Below, in pieces: positions 35,786-44,450 of a DNA stretch of 64,000 nucleotides (its first letter is position 1; every line of letters starts with the position of its first letter). The DNA lies in NCBI RefSeq assembly GCF_002939305.1, contig NZ_MVDI01000011.1:62001-126000 (forward strand), in the 5' to 3' direction. The stretch is from Chroococcidiopsis sp. TS-821 (GTDB lineage: Bacteria; Cyanobacteriota; Cyanobacteriia; Cyanobacteriales; Chroococcidiopsidaceae). Under the pieces are notes generated by a model. The model did no database searches. It was not told where the DNA came from and worked only from the letters and a program-made list of their open reading frames with translations. The translations under genes and the position numbers were made by a program.

Positions 35786-36496
35786 ATGGATATATTAATT
35801 GTTGAGGATGAAGCTGAAATTGCTGGATTGATTCAACTTGCGCTGGAAAAAGAAGGATTTTCTTGTCAAAGTTGCCGTGATGGACTCGCAGCGTTGCGCT
35901 TATTTCAAGAGTTACAGCCAGATCTGATTATCCTCGACTTGATGCTTCCAGGTTTGGATGGACTCGAAGTATGTGCCAGAATTCGCCAAAAACCTGGTAC
36001 TAAAGATCCTTATATTTTGATGCTGACAGCAAGAGGTGAGGAAATTGACCGCGTGATTGGTTTATCTACGGGTGCAGACGATTACCTCGTTAAGCCTTTT
36101 AGTCCTAGAGAGTTAGTGGCAAGAGTGCGAGCATTGTTACGGCGGAGTTTGCGCCAAGGAGGACAACATCAAATTCATCGCACGCAACACTTTATCGTAG
36201 ACGTAGAACAACGCTCCGCTAGTCGTCAAGTGAGTAGCGATCGCGCGGAAGAGTTAGACCTGACAACGTTGGAATTTAATTTACTCAGCACCTTTGTCAG
36301 CAATCCTGGTCGAGTGTGGAACCGCACGCAGTTAATCGATAAACTTTGGGGTAGTGACTTTTTTGGGGACGAACGCGTTGTCGATACTCACGTTGCGCGA
36401 TTGCGAAAAAAAATCGAACCCGACCCTGCAAATCCTACATTTATCAAAACTGTTGTTGGTGTGGGATACAAATTTGAAGACGCCGCAACGTCATAA
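35786..36496 (+). CDS. OmpR/PhoB-family response regulator
   Basis: DNA-binding response regulator of 236 residues. Receiver domain: acidic EDE at 8-10, phospho-Asp at 51 (IILDLMLPG), Lys in DDYLVKPF near 104. Winged-helix domain about 130-230 with [30 protein letters not shown] and [17 protein letters not shown] chose ATG 35786 behind TTGGTGGAG over TTG 35777 and GTG 35780. It is followed after five bases by its presumed partner kinase, forming a two-gene operon. The stimulus and targets are not apparent. It lies downstream of a decayed region and a dispersed repeat. Confidence 0.93.
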   Translation: MDILIVEDEAEIAGLIQLALEKEGFSCQSCRDGLAALRLFQELQPDLIILDLMLPGLDGLEVCARIRQKPGTKDPYILMLTARGEEIDRVIGLSTGADDYLVKPFSPRELVARVRALLRRSLRQGGQHQIHRTQHFIVDVEQRSASRQVSSDRAEELDLTTLEFNLLSTFVSNPGRVWNRTQLIDKLWGSDFFGDERVVDTHVARLRKKIEPDPANPTFIKTVVGVGYKFEDAATS

Positions 36497-36501
36497 AAAC
36501 C

Positions 36502-37614
36502 ATGGCGAAAGTAAATTTACGTAAGCGAAACTTACCACTTGCATCGCGCCTTTTCTTATCACACTTATTGGTAATGATGGTCGCGGTAATGAGCCTTGTG
36601 ATTATTGGCAAAGTGTCTTCACCGCGCTTTTTTGTTGTCCGCCTCGAAGAACTCGAAGGGACAGGATTTCGGCTACGCTTTGCGCGGACTGAACTGATTC
36701 ACGGCTTTGAAAGTGCCTGGTTTCGCGGTACAGTTTGGTCAGTTGTCGTCAGTACAACCGCAGCAGGCGGACTCAGCTACTGGGTATCCAAACGGATTAT
36801 GCAACGACTGACAGAGATGGAACAAATTACCCAAAAATTTGCAGCCGGTCAACTCGATGCACGTCTACCTGCAAGTGATATACCAGAATTGCAACGCTTA
36901 GGTGTGAGTTTCAACCGCATGGCGGCGAGTTTGGAAGATGTAGAACAACGGCGACGCGAACTGATTAGCGATTTGACACACGAACTGCGAACGCCCTTAA
37001 CCGTTGTGCGCGGCTATTTAGAAGAACTTGCAGATGGCGAAGTCGAACCGTCGACCGAAATTTACATGCGCCTAGCAAGAGAAACGCGCCGTTTAGAACG
37101 CTTGGTGAACGATTTGCAAGAACTTTCCAAAGCTGAGGCGGGTTACTTACCGATCAATTTACAACCTGTTAATCTTTACCCGCTACTGGAGGCTTTGGTA
37201 GAAAAGTTTTCGGATCAGATCTTAGAAGATGGTCCTGTCTTGCGACTCAAGTGTTCGCCTCAGCTACCACCTGTATTAGCAGACATTGACCGTGTCGAGC
37301 AAGTTCTTGTGAATTTATTGGGTAATGCAATTCGTTATACGAGTCGAGGCGCGATTACCATTCAGGCTTGGACCCAATCGCGTAAACTATGGATCGCGGT
37401 AAGCGACACGGGAATTGGTATTGCCAAACAAAACTTACCGCACGTGTTTGAACGCTTCTGGCGTGCCGATCGCTCGCGCGATCGCCATTCGGGTGGGACT
37501 GGCATTGGTTTGGCAATTTCTCGTCGCTTAGTTGAACTTCAAGGCGGTCAAATCTTCGTGGAAAGCGAACTTGGTAAAGGTAGCACTTTTTCCTTTTTCT
37601 TGCCTTTAGCTTGA
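36502..37614 (+). CDS. Sensor histidine kinase with HAMP domain
   Basis: 370-residue membrane kinase, partner of the OmpR-type regulator upstream (five-base gap). First membrane helix about 16-36, a short extracytoplasmic loop of about 40 residues, second helix about 75-95, HAMP domain 95-150, then HisKA with [18 protein letters not shown] and the phospho-accepting His near 160. The HATPase domain has [10 protein letters not shown] (N box), DTGIGI (G1) and [12 protein letters not shown] (G2). The small sensor loop suggests detection of a small ligand or a membrane property. The next feature downstream is a cobalamin riboswitch belonging to metE, so the operon ends here. Confidence 0.94.
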   Translation: MAKVNLRKRNLPLASRLFLSHLLVMMVAVMSLVIIGKVSSPRFFVVRLEELEGTGFRLRFARTELIHGFESAWFRGTVWSVVVSTTAAGGLSYWVSKRIMQRLTEMEQITQKFAAGQLDARLPASDIPELQRLGVSFNRMAASLEDVEQRRRELISDLTHELRTPLTVVRGYLEELADGEVEPSTEIYMRLARETRRLERLVNDLQELSKAEAGYLPINLQPVNLYPLLEALVEKFSDQILEDGPVLRLKCSPQLPPVLADIDRVEQVLVNLLGNAIRYTSRGAITIQAWTQSRKLWIAVSDTGIGIAKQNLPHVFERFWRADRSRDRHSGGTGIGLAISRRLVELQGGQIFVESELGKGSTFSFFLPLA

Positions 37615-37876
37615 TTGAGCGATACAAATCAAAAATACTATGGCAGAGTTCAGCGGTCAAAAATCAAAGTTACAAGCTAGCTTGTTAATTCCTTGCAGTT
37701 ATTTTGCTTTGGTAGCGATCGCTCATTACTTTCGTAATTCAGGGTTGTGCAAGTGTTAAGGAAGAATCGCTTTACAGCTTAGTGGAGCAAGCTCAATATA
37801 GATCGCAATGTGCTGTAGCAAATTGCCAGCGAGTCTATGCCTCACGTTGTTCTAACTATGTTATAGTTTACGCAGC
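37615..37876. other. Intergenic region before the metE riboswitch
   Basis: Contains the end of the two-component operon and presumably the metE promoter. No gene, clear terminator or strong promoter match recognised. A HIP1-like GCGATCGC is at about 37716. Confidence 0.35.
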
Positions 37877-37996
37877 TATCGGTTTTGATGGGGATCAGCC
37901 ATCAAACGTAAGGGGGAAAGTTCGGTGTAAATCCGGCACTGTCCCGCAACTGTGATGAGAGCATTGTTGCTTTCTTAGTCAGGATGCCCGCCGATG
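37877..37996 (+). promoter_or_regulatory. Cobalamin riboswitch upstream of metE
   Basis: Shows GATCAGCCATCAAACG, the core GGGGGAAAGTTCGGTGTAAA, CCCGCAACTGTGATGAG, and the B12 box GTCAGGATGCCCGCC. ATCGG at 37879-37883 can pair with CCGAT at 37991-37995 as P1. A small hairpin TCTCC-TAT-GGAGA follows at about 38000-38012. The metE ATG is about 340 bases further, leaving room for an expression platform. B12 binding should switch off metE and the two genes behind it. Confidence 0.93.
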
Positions 37997-38332
37997 TGTC
38001 TCCTATGGAGAGAAGCAAACCTGTCGTTTTTCATCTGCGAGGTACGGATGATGGTCAATGTAGCTTTCAAACAATTCATTGCGCTTAGGGCATTTCTTGA
38101 GTTGAGTTTGTAGCGTCCTCATTTGAAATTGCCGTTTTGTAGAAGATTAGCCGTATCCAAGTAATAGCTAGTTTGAAGTCATTCCTTAGAGGTGGCTTTA
38201 ATTAGTCTTACCTAAAGATCGCTGAACTCTACTGGACAAATTTTCTGTTGCTCTCGATTGGTTCACTTTGCTTGTTTATGGCGAAGATGAGCAGCTTTTG
38301 ATGACTATTTTTAGCACTATGACGCTACAACC
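37997..38332 (+). other. metE leader between riboswitch and start codon
   Basis: About 336 bases of transcribed leader. It includes the TCTCCTATGGAGA hairpin right after the B12 box. No clear intrinsic terminator with a T-run was found, and no open frame of note. The sequence before the metE ATG (ACGCTACAACC) lacks a strong Shine-Dalgarno. Confidence 0.4.
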
Positions 38333-40591
38333 ATGACTCTTCAAACAAGACTGCAAACTGCAACCCTAGGCTATCCCCACATTGGTAAAAATCGCGAAGT
38401 AAAAAAGGCATTGGAAGCCTTTTGGAGCGGTAAATCCGACGCAGAGACTTTACTGCAAATCGTGCAGGAGGTGGAGTGCAAGAACTGGCAAACTCAATTA
38501 GAAGCAGGCATTGCTCGCATCGGTATTGGCGATGCGACACTCTACGATCGCGTCTTGGATTGGAGCATCCGACTAGGCATTATTCCAGAGCGATATCGAA
38601 CCTTGACAGGACTGGAGCAGTACTTTGCAATGGCACGCGGCAAAGATGGTATTCCAGCGCTCGCAATGACCAAATGGTTTGATACCAACTATCACTATCT
38701 GGTGCCCGAAATTACCCAGTCTTTGCAGCCAGCGGATTTCAGTGATTTCCTAGCAACAGTGCATCGCGCTCAAGCATTGTTGGGCGATCGCGCCGTTCCC
38801 ATTGTCATAGGTCCCATTACCCTGCTGCGGCTCAGTCGGCTGGAGTCAAACCCAGAAAAAATCATCTTTGATTTGCGCGATCGCTATCTCGTCTTACTCC
38901 GCGAACTGAAAAATCTGGGTGTAGTCGAGGTTCAAATACACGAACCGGCTTTGGTATTGGGAGACGCTCCCAACTTCAAAGAACTTTATCAGTCAACTTA
39001 CGATTCTTTCAGTCGAGTCGGCTTGCCGATTCACCTTGTTACCTACTTTGATGATTTAGGAGCGGCGTATCCCTGGGTAATGAAATTGCCAGTGGCTGGC
39101 ATCAGTTTGGACTTCACCCGCGGTCGCAACCTGGAGTTATTGCAACAGCACGGATTTCCATCGGATAAACAGTTGGGTGTAGGAATTGTCGATGCGCGCA
39201 ACATTTGGAAGATTCGTCCTGAAGCGGTGTTATCTACGCTAGAAACCATCCAAAGCATCACATTGAACATCCGACTACATCCCTCGTCATCGCTGCAATT
39301 TGTTCCCTATGATGCTACGAGAGAAACCAAACTGCCGGAACCACTGCGCAATGTGTTGAGTTTCGCACAACAAAAGCTGGACGAGGTAGCGCTCCTGGCA
39401 CAAACGCTCGCTGGGGGCGATCCGAGCGACAAATTAGCCGCAGTGCAAATGCATTGGAAAGCCTTTGAGCAATTCAGTCCGGCAAATCCAGCGGTACAAG
39501 AGCGGCTGCGCAATCTGACCGTCCAGGATTTGGAACGTGCTGTTCCCTATGAGCAACGCAAAACACTCCAGCCAACGCTACCGCCCTTTCCCACTACCAC
39601 AATTGGTTCTTTTCCGCAAACCTCAGAGGTACGGCAACTGCGGGTGAAGCTGAAGCGGGGTGAAATTACGCCAGCCGAGTACGAAGCGGCGATCGACGCT
39701 GAAATTGCTAAGTGCATCCAAATTCAAGAAGAAGCTGGGCTAGATGTGTTGGTGCATGGCGAATTTGAACGCACTGACATGGTGGAATTCTTTGGACAGC
39801 AGCTCTCTGGATTTGCCTTTACCGAACACGGTTGGGTGCAAAGCTATGGCAGTCGCTGTGTACGTCCGCCGATTATTTACGGAGATGTCGCCCGAACCCA
39901 ACCCATGACCCTTCGGGAGTTTAAGGTAGCGCAATCCCTCACCAATAAAATCGTGAAGGGAATGCTGACTGGACCTGTGACGATGATTAACTGGTCGTTT
40001 ACCCGTATCGATATTCCTCGCAGCGAACAGGCGATGCAGATTGCTTTGGCACTGCGGGAGGAAGTCGCAGATTTAGAAGCGGCTGGGGCGAAGATGGTGC
40101 AGATTGATGAACCCGCTCTGCGGGAGGGATTACCTCTGAAGCCAGAACGCTGGAATGAGTACCTATCCTGGGCAGTCGATGCGTTCCGTTTGGCTGCTGG
40201 AGTTGCCAAGCCAGAAACCCAAATTCACACGCATATGTGCTACTCCGAATTCGGCGACATCATTCAGCACATTGAACGTTTGGATGCAGATGTGTTGTCA
40301 ATCGAGAATAGCCGCAGCAACAATGAAACCCTGTTTGAAATTACCAATGCGGGCTATAAACATCAAGTCGGTAACGGCGTGTACGATGTCCACAGTCCAG
40401 CCATACCCAGTACTGAACAGATGGTGCAGCAGCTAAAAATGGGAGTCGCTAATCTACCAAACGAACAAATCTGGGTCAATCCCGATTGCGGTCTCAAAAC
40501 ACGGCGCTGGGAAGAGGTAATCCCGTCGCTGAAAAACATGGTAGAAGCTGCAAAAATCATCAGGGAGGAAGTGAATGCGACCAAGAAATGA
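38333..40591 (+). CDS. metE: Cobalamin-independent methionine synthase
   Basis: Transfers a methyl group from 5-methyltetrahydropteroyl-glutamate to homocysteine, making methionine without B12; cytosolic, zinc-dependent. The 752-residue protein has the two (beta-alpha)8 barrels of MetE. All four zinc ligands of the E. coli enzyme are present at a constant offset: His near 634 and Cys 636 (HTHMCYSEF), Glu near 658 (SIENSR), Cys near 719 (NPDCGLKT). The N-terminus TLGYPHIGKNREVKKALE is typical. It is the first gene behind a cobalamin riboswitch. The stop overlaps the next gene by 17 bases. Most cyanobacteria use MetH, so metE is a less usual, probably backup, enzyme here. Confidence 0.97.
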   Translation: MTLQTRLQTATLGYPHIGKNREVKKALEAFWSGKSDAETLLQIVQEVECKNWQTQLEAGIARIGIGDATLYDRVLDWSIRLGIIPERYRTLTGLEQYFAMARGKDGIPALAMTKWFDTNYHYLVPEITQSLQPADFSDFLATVHRAQALLGDRAVPIVIGPITLLRLSRLESNPEKIIFDLRDRYLVLLRELKNLGVVEVQIHEPALVLGDAPNFKELYQSTYDSFSRVGLPIHLVTYFDDLGAAYPWVMKLPVAGISLDFTRGRNLELLQQHGFPSDKQLGVGIVDARNIWKIRPEAVLSTLETIQSITLNIRLHPSSSLQFVPYDATRETKLPEPLRNVLSFAQQKLDEVALLAQTLAGGDPSDKLAAVQMHWKAFEQFSPANPAVQERLRNLTVQDLERAVPYEQRKTLQPTLPPFPTTTIGSFPQTSEVRQLRVKLKRGEITPAEYEAAIDAEIAKCIQIQEEAGLDVLVHGEFERTDMVEFFGQQLSGFAFTEHGWVQSYGSRCVRPPIIYGDVARTQPMTLREFKVAQSLTNKIVKGMLTGPVTMINWSFTRIDIPRSEQAMQIALALREEVADLEAAGAKMVQIDEPALREGLPLKPERWNEYLSWAVDAFRLAAGVAKPETQIHTHMCYSEFGDIIQHIERLDADVLSIENSRSNNETLFEITNAGYKHQVGNGVYDVHSPAIPSTEQMVQQLKMGVANLPNEQIWVNPDCGLKTRRWEEVIPSLKNMVEAAKIIREEVNATKK

Positions 40592-41033
40592 ACTCTGGCA
40601 GGGATGCTCTGGCTACTGGCAGAATTACTTCATCGAGCAGAACTTGCTCCTGCTCGGATATGCTGCTTGGAATGGTTATCTGAATCGCGGACGGGGTATT
40701 CTGATTTGTGAGGTGACGGATGTGATTCCTGCTGCCATCGATTGGCAGGTTGAACGAGTTGGGTTTAGTCAGCAGTTTGTCCCGCAGGGTCAAATTGCAT
40801 CCTATTTACAGGAAACTGAGCTAGAGCAAGCCGTAATTCAGCGCTTGGTGCAAACTATTGCGACCTACGATTTTAACCGTGAAATGGTCATCCTGATTCG
40901 GAGCAGTGGAACCATTGATATCAACCTTTTGCAACCAAAGATCGCTCCACTGAGTTGCTATGAACAGGTAAAGCACCGTTGGGCAGAGTTTCAGTCAGAC
41001 TTTTTACTGCCACCAGGGAGGTCTTGTGTCTGA
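40575..41033 (+). CDS. Unknown protein A of the metE operon (paralog of the next gene)
   Basis: I do not recognise this 152-residue protein. It starts inside the last codons of metE (ATG 40575) behind a strong Shine-Dalgarno, GGGAGG, located in metE, so translation is coupled. It is clearly homologous to its downstream neighbour: both share a front block NYFIEQNLLLLGYAAWNGYL followed by RGILIC, and an end block LSCYEQVKHRWAEFQ. No signal peptide or transmembrane helix; mixed alpha/beta with short hydrophobic strands (REMVILIRSSGTIDINLL). Three cysteines (about 11, 45 and 129 by eye) are candidates for structural or ligand roles. Riboswitch control implies a role when B12 is scarce, by inference. 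Confidence 0.75.
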   Translation: MRPRNELWQGCSGYWQNYFIEQNLLLLGYAAWNGYLNRGRGILICEVTDVIPAAIDWQVERVGFSQQFVPQGQIASYLQETELEQAVIQRLVQTIATYDFNREMVILIRSSGTIDINLLQPKIAPLSCYEQVKHRWAEFQSDFLLPPGRSCV

Positions 41034-41490
41034 AACATCTAAAGTAACAAATCAGCTAATAGACTGGCAGCAAGAGTTTATTGCCAAGAATCTACTGGTA
41101 CTTGGCTACAATGCTTGGGTTGGGTATCTCAATGGCGAGCGGGGTGCTGTTATTTGCAGTATGAATGCGCCAAAGATAGGAGTGACTGGAGAGAGTTGCC
41201 AAACTTACTTTGTACAGCGATCGCGTTTGGCAGCATTTCTGAATGCTTGGCTTGCTGCTCCCGACACGGTGATTTTGCGTCACCACTTTATGAACGCGCA
41301 TATTCTGGAAGCCGTGGATACATACAATCCCGCCACAGAGTTAGTGTTTCTTTTGGAATCGTTCAATCAAGTAACATTCTTCTACCTGAAAAATCTCCCG
41401 ATGACGCCGCCTCAGTGTTACGAGCAGGTCTGCAAAAGCTGGGAAGAATTTCAGCCTACTGGTAGCTTGCGATCGAAGCCGAGTCATTAG
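41026..41490 (+). CDS. Unknown protein B of the metE operon (paralog of the previous gene)
   Basis: 154 residues, unrecognised family. GTG start at 41026 behind GGGAGG, overlapping the stop of protein A by eight bases. Shared with protein A: WQQEFIAKNLLVLGYNAWVG, the YL-x(4)-RG-x-x-IC block, a central hydrophobic region, TELVFLLESFNQVTFFYL as equivalent of the late strands, and PPQCYEQVCKSWEEFQ at the end. Identity looks like about a quarter to a third overall, so the duplication is old and both copies have been kept. No membrane helix or signal. The two proteins may form a heterodimer; this is a guess from pairing alone. Confidence 0.75.
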   Translation: MSETSKVTNQLIDWQQEFIAKNLLVLGYNAWVGYLNGERGAVICSMNAPKIGVTGESCQTYFVQRSRLAAFLNAWLAAPDTVILRHHFMNAHILEAVDTYNPATELVFLLESFNQVTFFYLKNLPMTPPQCYEQVCKSWEEFQPTGSLRSKPSH

Positions 41491-41512
41491 TGAGTCTATG
41501 AGTGAATGGTAC

Positions 41513-41574
41513 GCGCCTGATAAAGGCGCAAGAGGTGTTGGCACGTGCAGTCTGTGGCATTTGCTGCACCCAAC
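41513..41574. other. Hairpins after the metE operon
   Basis: GCGCCT-GATAA-AGGCGC (41513-41529) is a perfect six-base hairpin just after the operon. A second structure pairs GTTGG and GTGCAG with CTGCAC and CCAAC (about 41537-41574) across a three-base bulge. No T-run follows either. They may terminate the operon, protect the mRNA end, or end the convergent queC transcript. Confidence 0.4.
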
Positions 41575-41697
41575 AAACTCACCTTTCTCTTGAGTCAACT
41601 TTCCCCGCTCGCGGAAAATTCATGTAGTCTTGCCACTTTTGTCCACTCACTCTTAACAAAAGCCGAGGTCGTGCGATCGCAGCATAATTAAGGCTTT

Positions 41698-42384
41698 CTA
41701 TGACGTTCGCGTCCGGTAGGGCATGGGATCTTCTAATCCCAACTCGGCAAAAGCCGCGAGACGCAATCGACAAGCATCGCAAACCCCACACGCGATCGCA
41801 CCTCCTGCATAGCAAGACCAAGTTTTTTCCCAAGGAACACCTAGCTGATTGCCTAATTGAATAATTTCTGTTTTCTTCAAGTTAATCAATGGTGTCTCGA
41901 TCGTTATCGGTTGTCCTTCGCGTCCTTGCTTCGTACCGAGGCGAAACACCTCCTGCATCGCTTGAATATAGTCGGGACGACAATCAGGATATCCAGAGTA
42001 ATCAAGCGCGTTCACGCCGATGTAAACGCGCTGTGCTGCGATCGTTTCGGCATAAGCTAAAGCAAAGCTTAAAAAAATTGTATTGCGCGCTGGAACATAT
42101 GTCACAGGCACATTTTGAGCCATCTCTGACACCGCGCGATTGCTTGGTAATTCAATACTGGTATCCGTTAATGCTGAACCACCCCACGACCGCAGATCGA
42201 AATCGATCACTTTGTGAACGAGAACTTGCGTCGATTGCGCGATCGCGATCGCTGCTTTTAACTCGCGCTGATGTCGCTGTTGATAATCAAACGAAATTGC
42301 ATAGCACTTGTAACCATCAGCCACTGCTTGGTACAGTACCGTAGAAGAATCTAATCCCCCAGACAATAAAATGACGGCTTTCAT
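41698..42384 (-). CDS. queC: 7-cyano-7-deazaguanine synthase
   Basis: Converts 7-carboxy-7-deazaguanine to preQ0 with ATP and ammonia, in queuosine biosynthesis; cytosolic. The 228-residue protein starts MKAVILLSGGLDSST with the PP-loop SGGLDS at 8-13. Further signatures are VPARNTIFLSFALAYAE near 110-126 and the zinc-binding C-terminus with CYAGGAIACGVCDACRLR. ATG at 42384 was chosen; the five extra upstream residues (MRGWL) are not family-like. No preQ1 riboswitch is visible upstream and no other que gene is nearby. Convergent with the metE operon. Confidence 0.96.
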   Translation of the reverse strand: MKAVILLSGGLDSSTVLYQAVADGYKCYAISFDYQQRHQRELKAAIAIAQSTQVLVHKVIDFDLRSWGGSALTDTSIELPSNRAVSEMAQNVPVTYVPARNTIFLSFALAYAETIAAQRVYIGVNALDYSGYPDCRPDYIQAMQEVFRLGTKQGREGQPITIETPLINLKKTEIIQLGNQLGVPWEKTWSCYAGGAIACGVCDACRLRLAAFAELGLEDPMPYRTRTS

Positions 42385-42721
42385 CAACCAACCTCTCAAC
42401 TCAATAATCTTGTTTATTTCTCATTTTCCTGACCCCTGACCTCTGACCCTCGATCTTTTAACATAGGGACAGGTAAGAAACTGACACATGATGCCAACGC
42501 TGCGCACATCAGCAAAATCACAATGAGTGAAGCTTAGCTTGGTGATAAACGTGACAATCATCGGAACATATAAGTAATTTTGAAATTCTTCATAAATAGA
42601 GTCACTATGCTACCATCTGGATGATTTAAGAACTTTAATCCAGTTAGGATTGCGTATTGGCGCTGTTACAGATGCGTCTTTACATTTTGGTGGTGGAGGA
42701 GAAGACAGAGGAGTGCAAAGC
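42385..42721. other. Divergent intergenic region with heptad repeat
   Basis: Promoter region of queC and the Gfo/Idh gene. It includes a tandem heptad repeat at 42428-42455 (separate entry). GGAGGAGAAGACAGAGGAG just before the ATG at 42722 provides a ribosome-binding site. No gene seen. Confidence 0.45.
42428..42455. repeat. Heptanucleotide tandem repeat, CTGAC type
   Basis: Four seven-base units TCCTGAC, CCCTGAC, CTCTGAC, CCTCGAT, the same motif as at 24815-24849. Confidence 0.65.
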
Positions 42722-43786
42722 ATGACAGTGGGACAACCCATCCCTCATTTACAGCGCAATCAACCGCAACCAATCCGTGTTGGCGTGATTGGAGTAGGCA
42801 ACATGGGACAACACCATACCCGTGTTCTGAGTTTACTCAAAGATGTAGAACTCGTTGGTGTTGCCGATATCAACGTCGAGCGGGGACTAGATATTGCTAG
42901 CAAGTACCGCATCCGTTTTTTTGAAGACTATCGCGATCTGCTGCCGCATGTCGAGGCAGTTTGCATTGCTGTTCCCACCCGCTTGCATCACGCTGTCGGG
43001 ATGACCTGTCTCCAGGCGGGAATTCATGTTTTGATCGAAAAGCCCATCGCTGCTAGTATCGCTGAAGCTGAATCTTTAGTGAATGCCGCAGCCGAATCAC
43101 AGTGTATTTTACAAGTCGGTCATATTGAGCGCTTTAATCCTGCATTCCAAGAACTCAGCAAAGTCCTGAAAACAGAGGAATTGCTGGCTTTAGAAGCGCA
43201 TCGCATGAGTCCTTATTCGCAACGCGCCAACGATGTTTCGGTAGTTTTAGATTTAATGATTCATGACATCGACTTACTACTTGAGTTAGCTGGCGCACCG
43301 ATCGTTAAGTTAACTGCCAGTGGTAGCCGCGCGGCGGGTTCTGGTTACTTAGACTATGTGACTGCGATTCTTGGCTTCGCGAACGGCATTGTCGCAACAC
43401 TCACCGCGAGTAAAGTTACCCATCGCAAAATTCGGCGAATTGCAGCGCATTGTAAAAACTCGCTGACAGAAGCAGATTTTCTGAATAACGAAATTTTGAT
43501 TCACCGTCAGACAACCGCTAACTATATGACAGATTACGGTCAAGTACTTTATCGTCAAGATGGTTTGATTGAGAAAGTTTACACGAGTAATATCGAACCC
43601 TTACACGCCGAATTAGAACACTTTGTCTCGTGCGTGCGTGGCGGCAATCAACCTTCAGTAGGCGGCGAACAAGCACTCAAAGCTTTGCGTTTAGCGAGTT
43701 CAATTGAACAGATGGCTTTAGATGGAAAAGCTTGGAAAGAAGAGGTAGACCTTTATCAACGTAATGGTTCTGCTGTCGCTATTTAA
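42722..43786 (+). CDS. Gfo/Idh/MocA-family oxidoreductase
   Basis: NAD(P)-dependent sugar-type dehydrogenase of 354 residues. A Rossmann fold at the N-terminus carries RVGVIGVGNMGQHHTRVL (nucleotide loop near residue 22-30), followed by CIAVPTRLHHAVGMTCL and the catalytic-lysine motif VLIEKPIA near residue 108. The C-terminal alpha/beta domain has VVLDLMIHDIDLLLEL with the usual His. Substrate unknown; members reduce or oxidise sugars, inositol or UDP-amino sugars. ATG at 42722 was chosen because of a purine-rich ribosome-binding site and because the 24 residues before it are low-complexity. Followed by a good terminator. Confidence 0.92.
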   Translation: MTVGQPIPHLQRNQPQPIRVGVIGVGNMGQHHTRVLSLLKDVELVGVADINVERGLDIASKYRIRFFEDYRDLLPHVEAVCIAVPTRLHHAVGMTCLQAGIHVLIEKPIAASIAEAESLVNAAAESQCILQVGHIERFNPAFQELSKVLKTEELLALEAHRMSPYSQRANDVSVVLDLMIHDIDLLLELAGAPIVKLTASGSRAAGSGYLDYVTAILGFANGIVATLTASKVTHRKIRRIAAHCKNSLTEADFLNNEILIHRQTTANYMTDYGQVLYRQDGLIEKVYTSNIEPLHAELEHFVSCVRGGNQPSVGGEQALKALRLASSIEQMALDGKAWKEEVDLYQRNGSAVAI

Positions 43787-43804
43787 GCAATATATCTATT
43801 GCGC

Positions 43805-43840
43805 AAGCCCAATTCTGATCCCAGATGAGGGCTTTTTCTT
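43805..43840 (+). terminator. Rho-independent terminator
   Basis: AAGCCC pairs with GGGCTT around an 18-base loop with an inner TCTG/CAGA pairing, then TTTTTCTTTATT. It lies 19 bases after the oxidoreductase stop. Confidence 0.8.
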
Positions 43841-44035
43841 TATTGTCAAGATAACTAGGAAATGACAGCGGCTAAGAATCATTGCCGTTACTCTCTTTTA
43901 ATTCCCTAACCGCTGACCCCTTCTTCTCTAGCATAAAAAAGATTCTTTTAACCATAAGTTTTACAAACTAGCGAGTAAAAATATTAAAATCGAAAACGAA
44001 TAAGATCGGAATTTTGACGCTAGAGGAGAGCATGT

Positions 44036-44173
44036 ATGTCTGACTTAGACCGTGGCATCATGAAGTTTAAGGGAGCCGACTCCCCAAAAGCTGTTGCGAT
44101 TTCAACAATGCTAATCTTAGGTTCAATTGTGGTTCTCATTTTATGGGCGCTGCAAGTAGCCTATACTCAGTAG
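44036..44173 (+). CDS. 45-residue single-helix membrane protein
   Basis: A small gene with a strong Shine-Dalgarno (GAGGAG, 44024-44029) and ATG at 44036. Residues 1-20 are polar and charged (MSDLDRGIMKFKGADSPKAV). Residues 21-41 form one hydrophobic helix (ISTMLILGSIVVLILWALQV), with the short tail AYTQ. This is the shape of the small single-helix subunits of photosynthetic or NDH-1 complexes, but it matches none of PsbX, Psb30, PetN or PsaM as I remember them. It has its own upstream gap after a terminator and stands alone. ATG at 44032 is a false start (stops after three codons). Confidence 0.7.
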   Translation: MSDLDRGIMKFKGADSPKAVAISTMLILGSIVVLILWALQVAYTQ

Positions 44174-44450
44174 CTCGTCAGTGAAAAGTAGGTAATTCGA
44201 GAAGTCGGGGAGTCAGTAAAAAATTAAGCAATAAACACTTTGCGCTCGCGTCGCAAAGAATTTCAGTATCAATCTTTTTCTTTTCTACATCCAAATTGTA
44301 TACAAAACTCTACGTTCTGATACCTGACCTCTTTTTTGCAATGCACCGCGATAGTACTTTAAAGTAAAACGCAAATCATTAGAATAATCTGCCACAATTG
44401 CGTTAATCTAACTAATCAGAAGTCCCTCAACCCTAGTTTCTCACTCTAAA

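Noticed and set aside
42385-42480. preQ1 riboswitch before queC
   Set aside because: No preQ1 aptamer pattern on the minus strand; only TGACCYC repeats are present.
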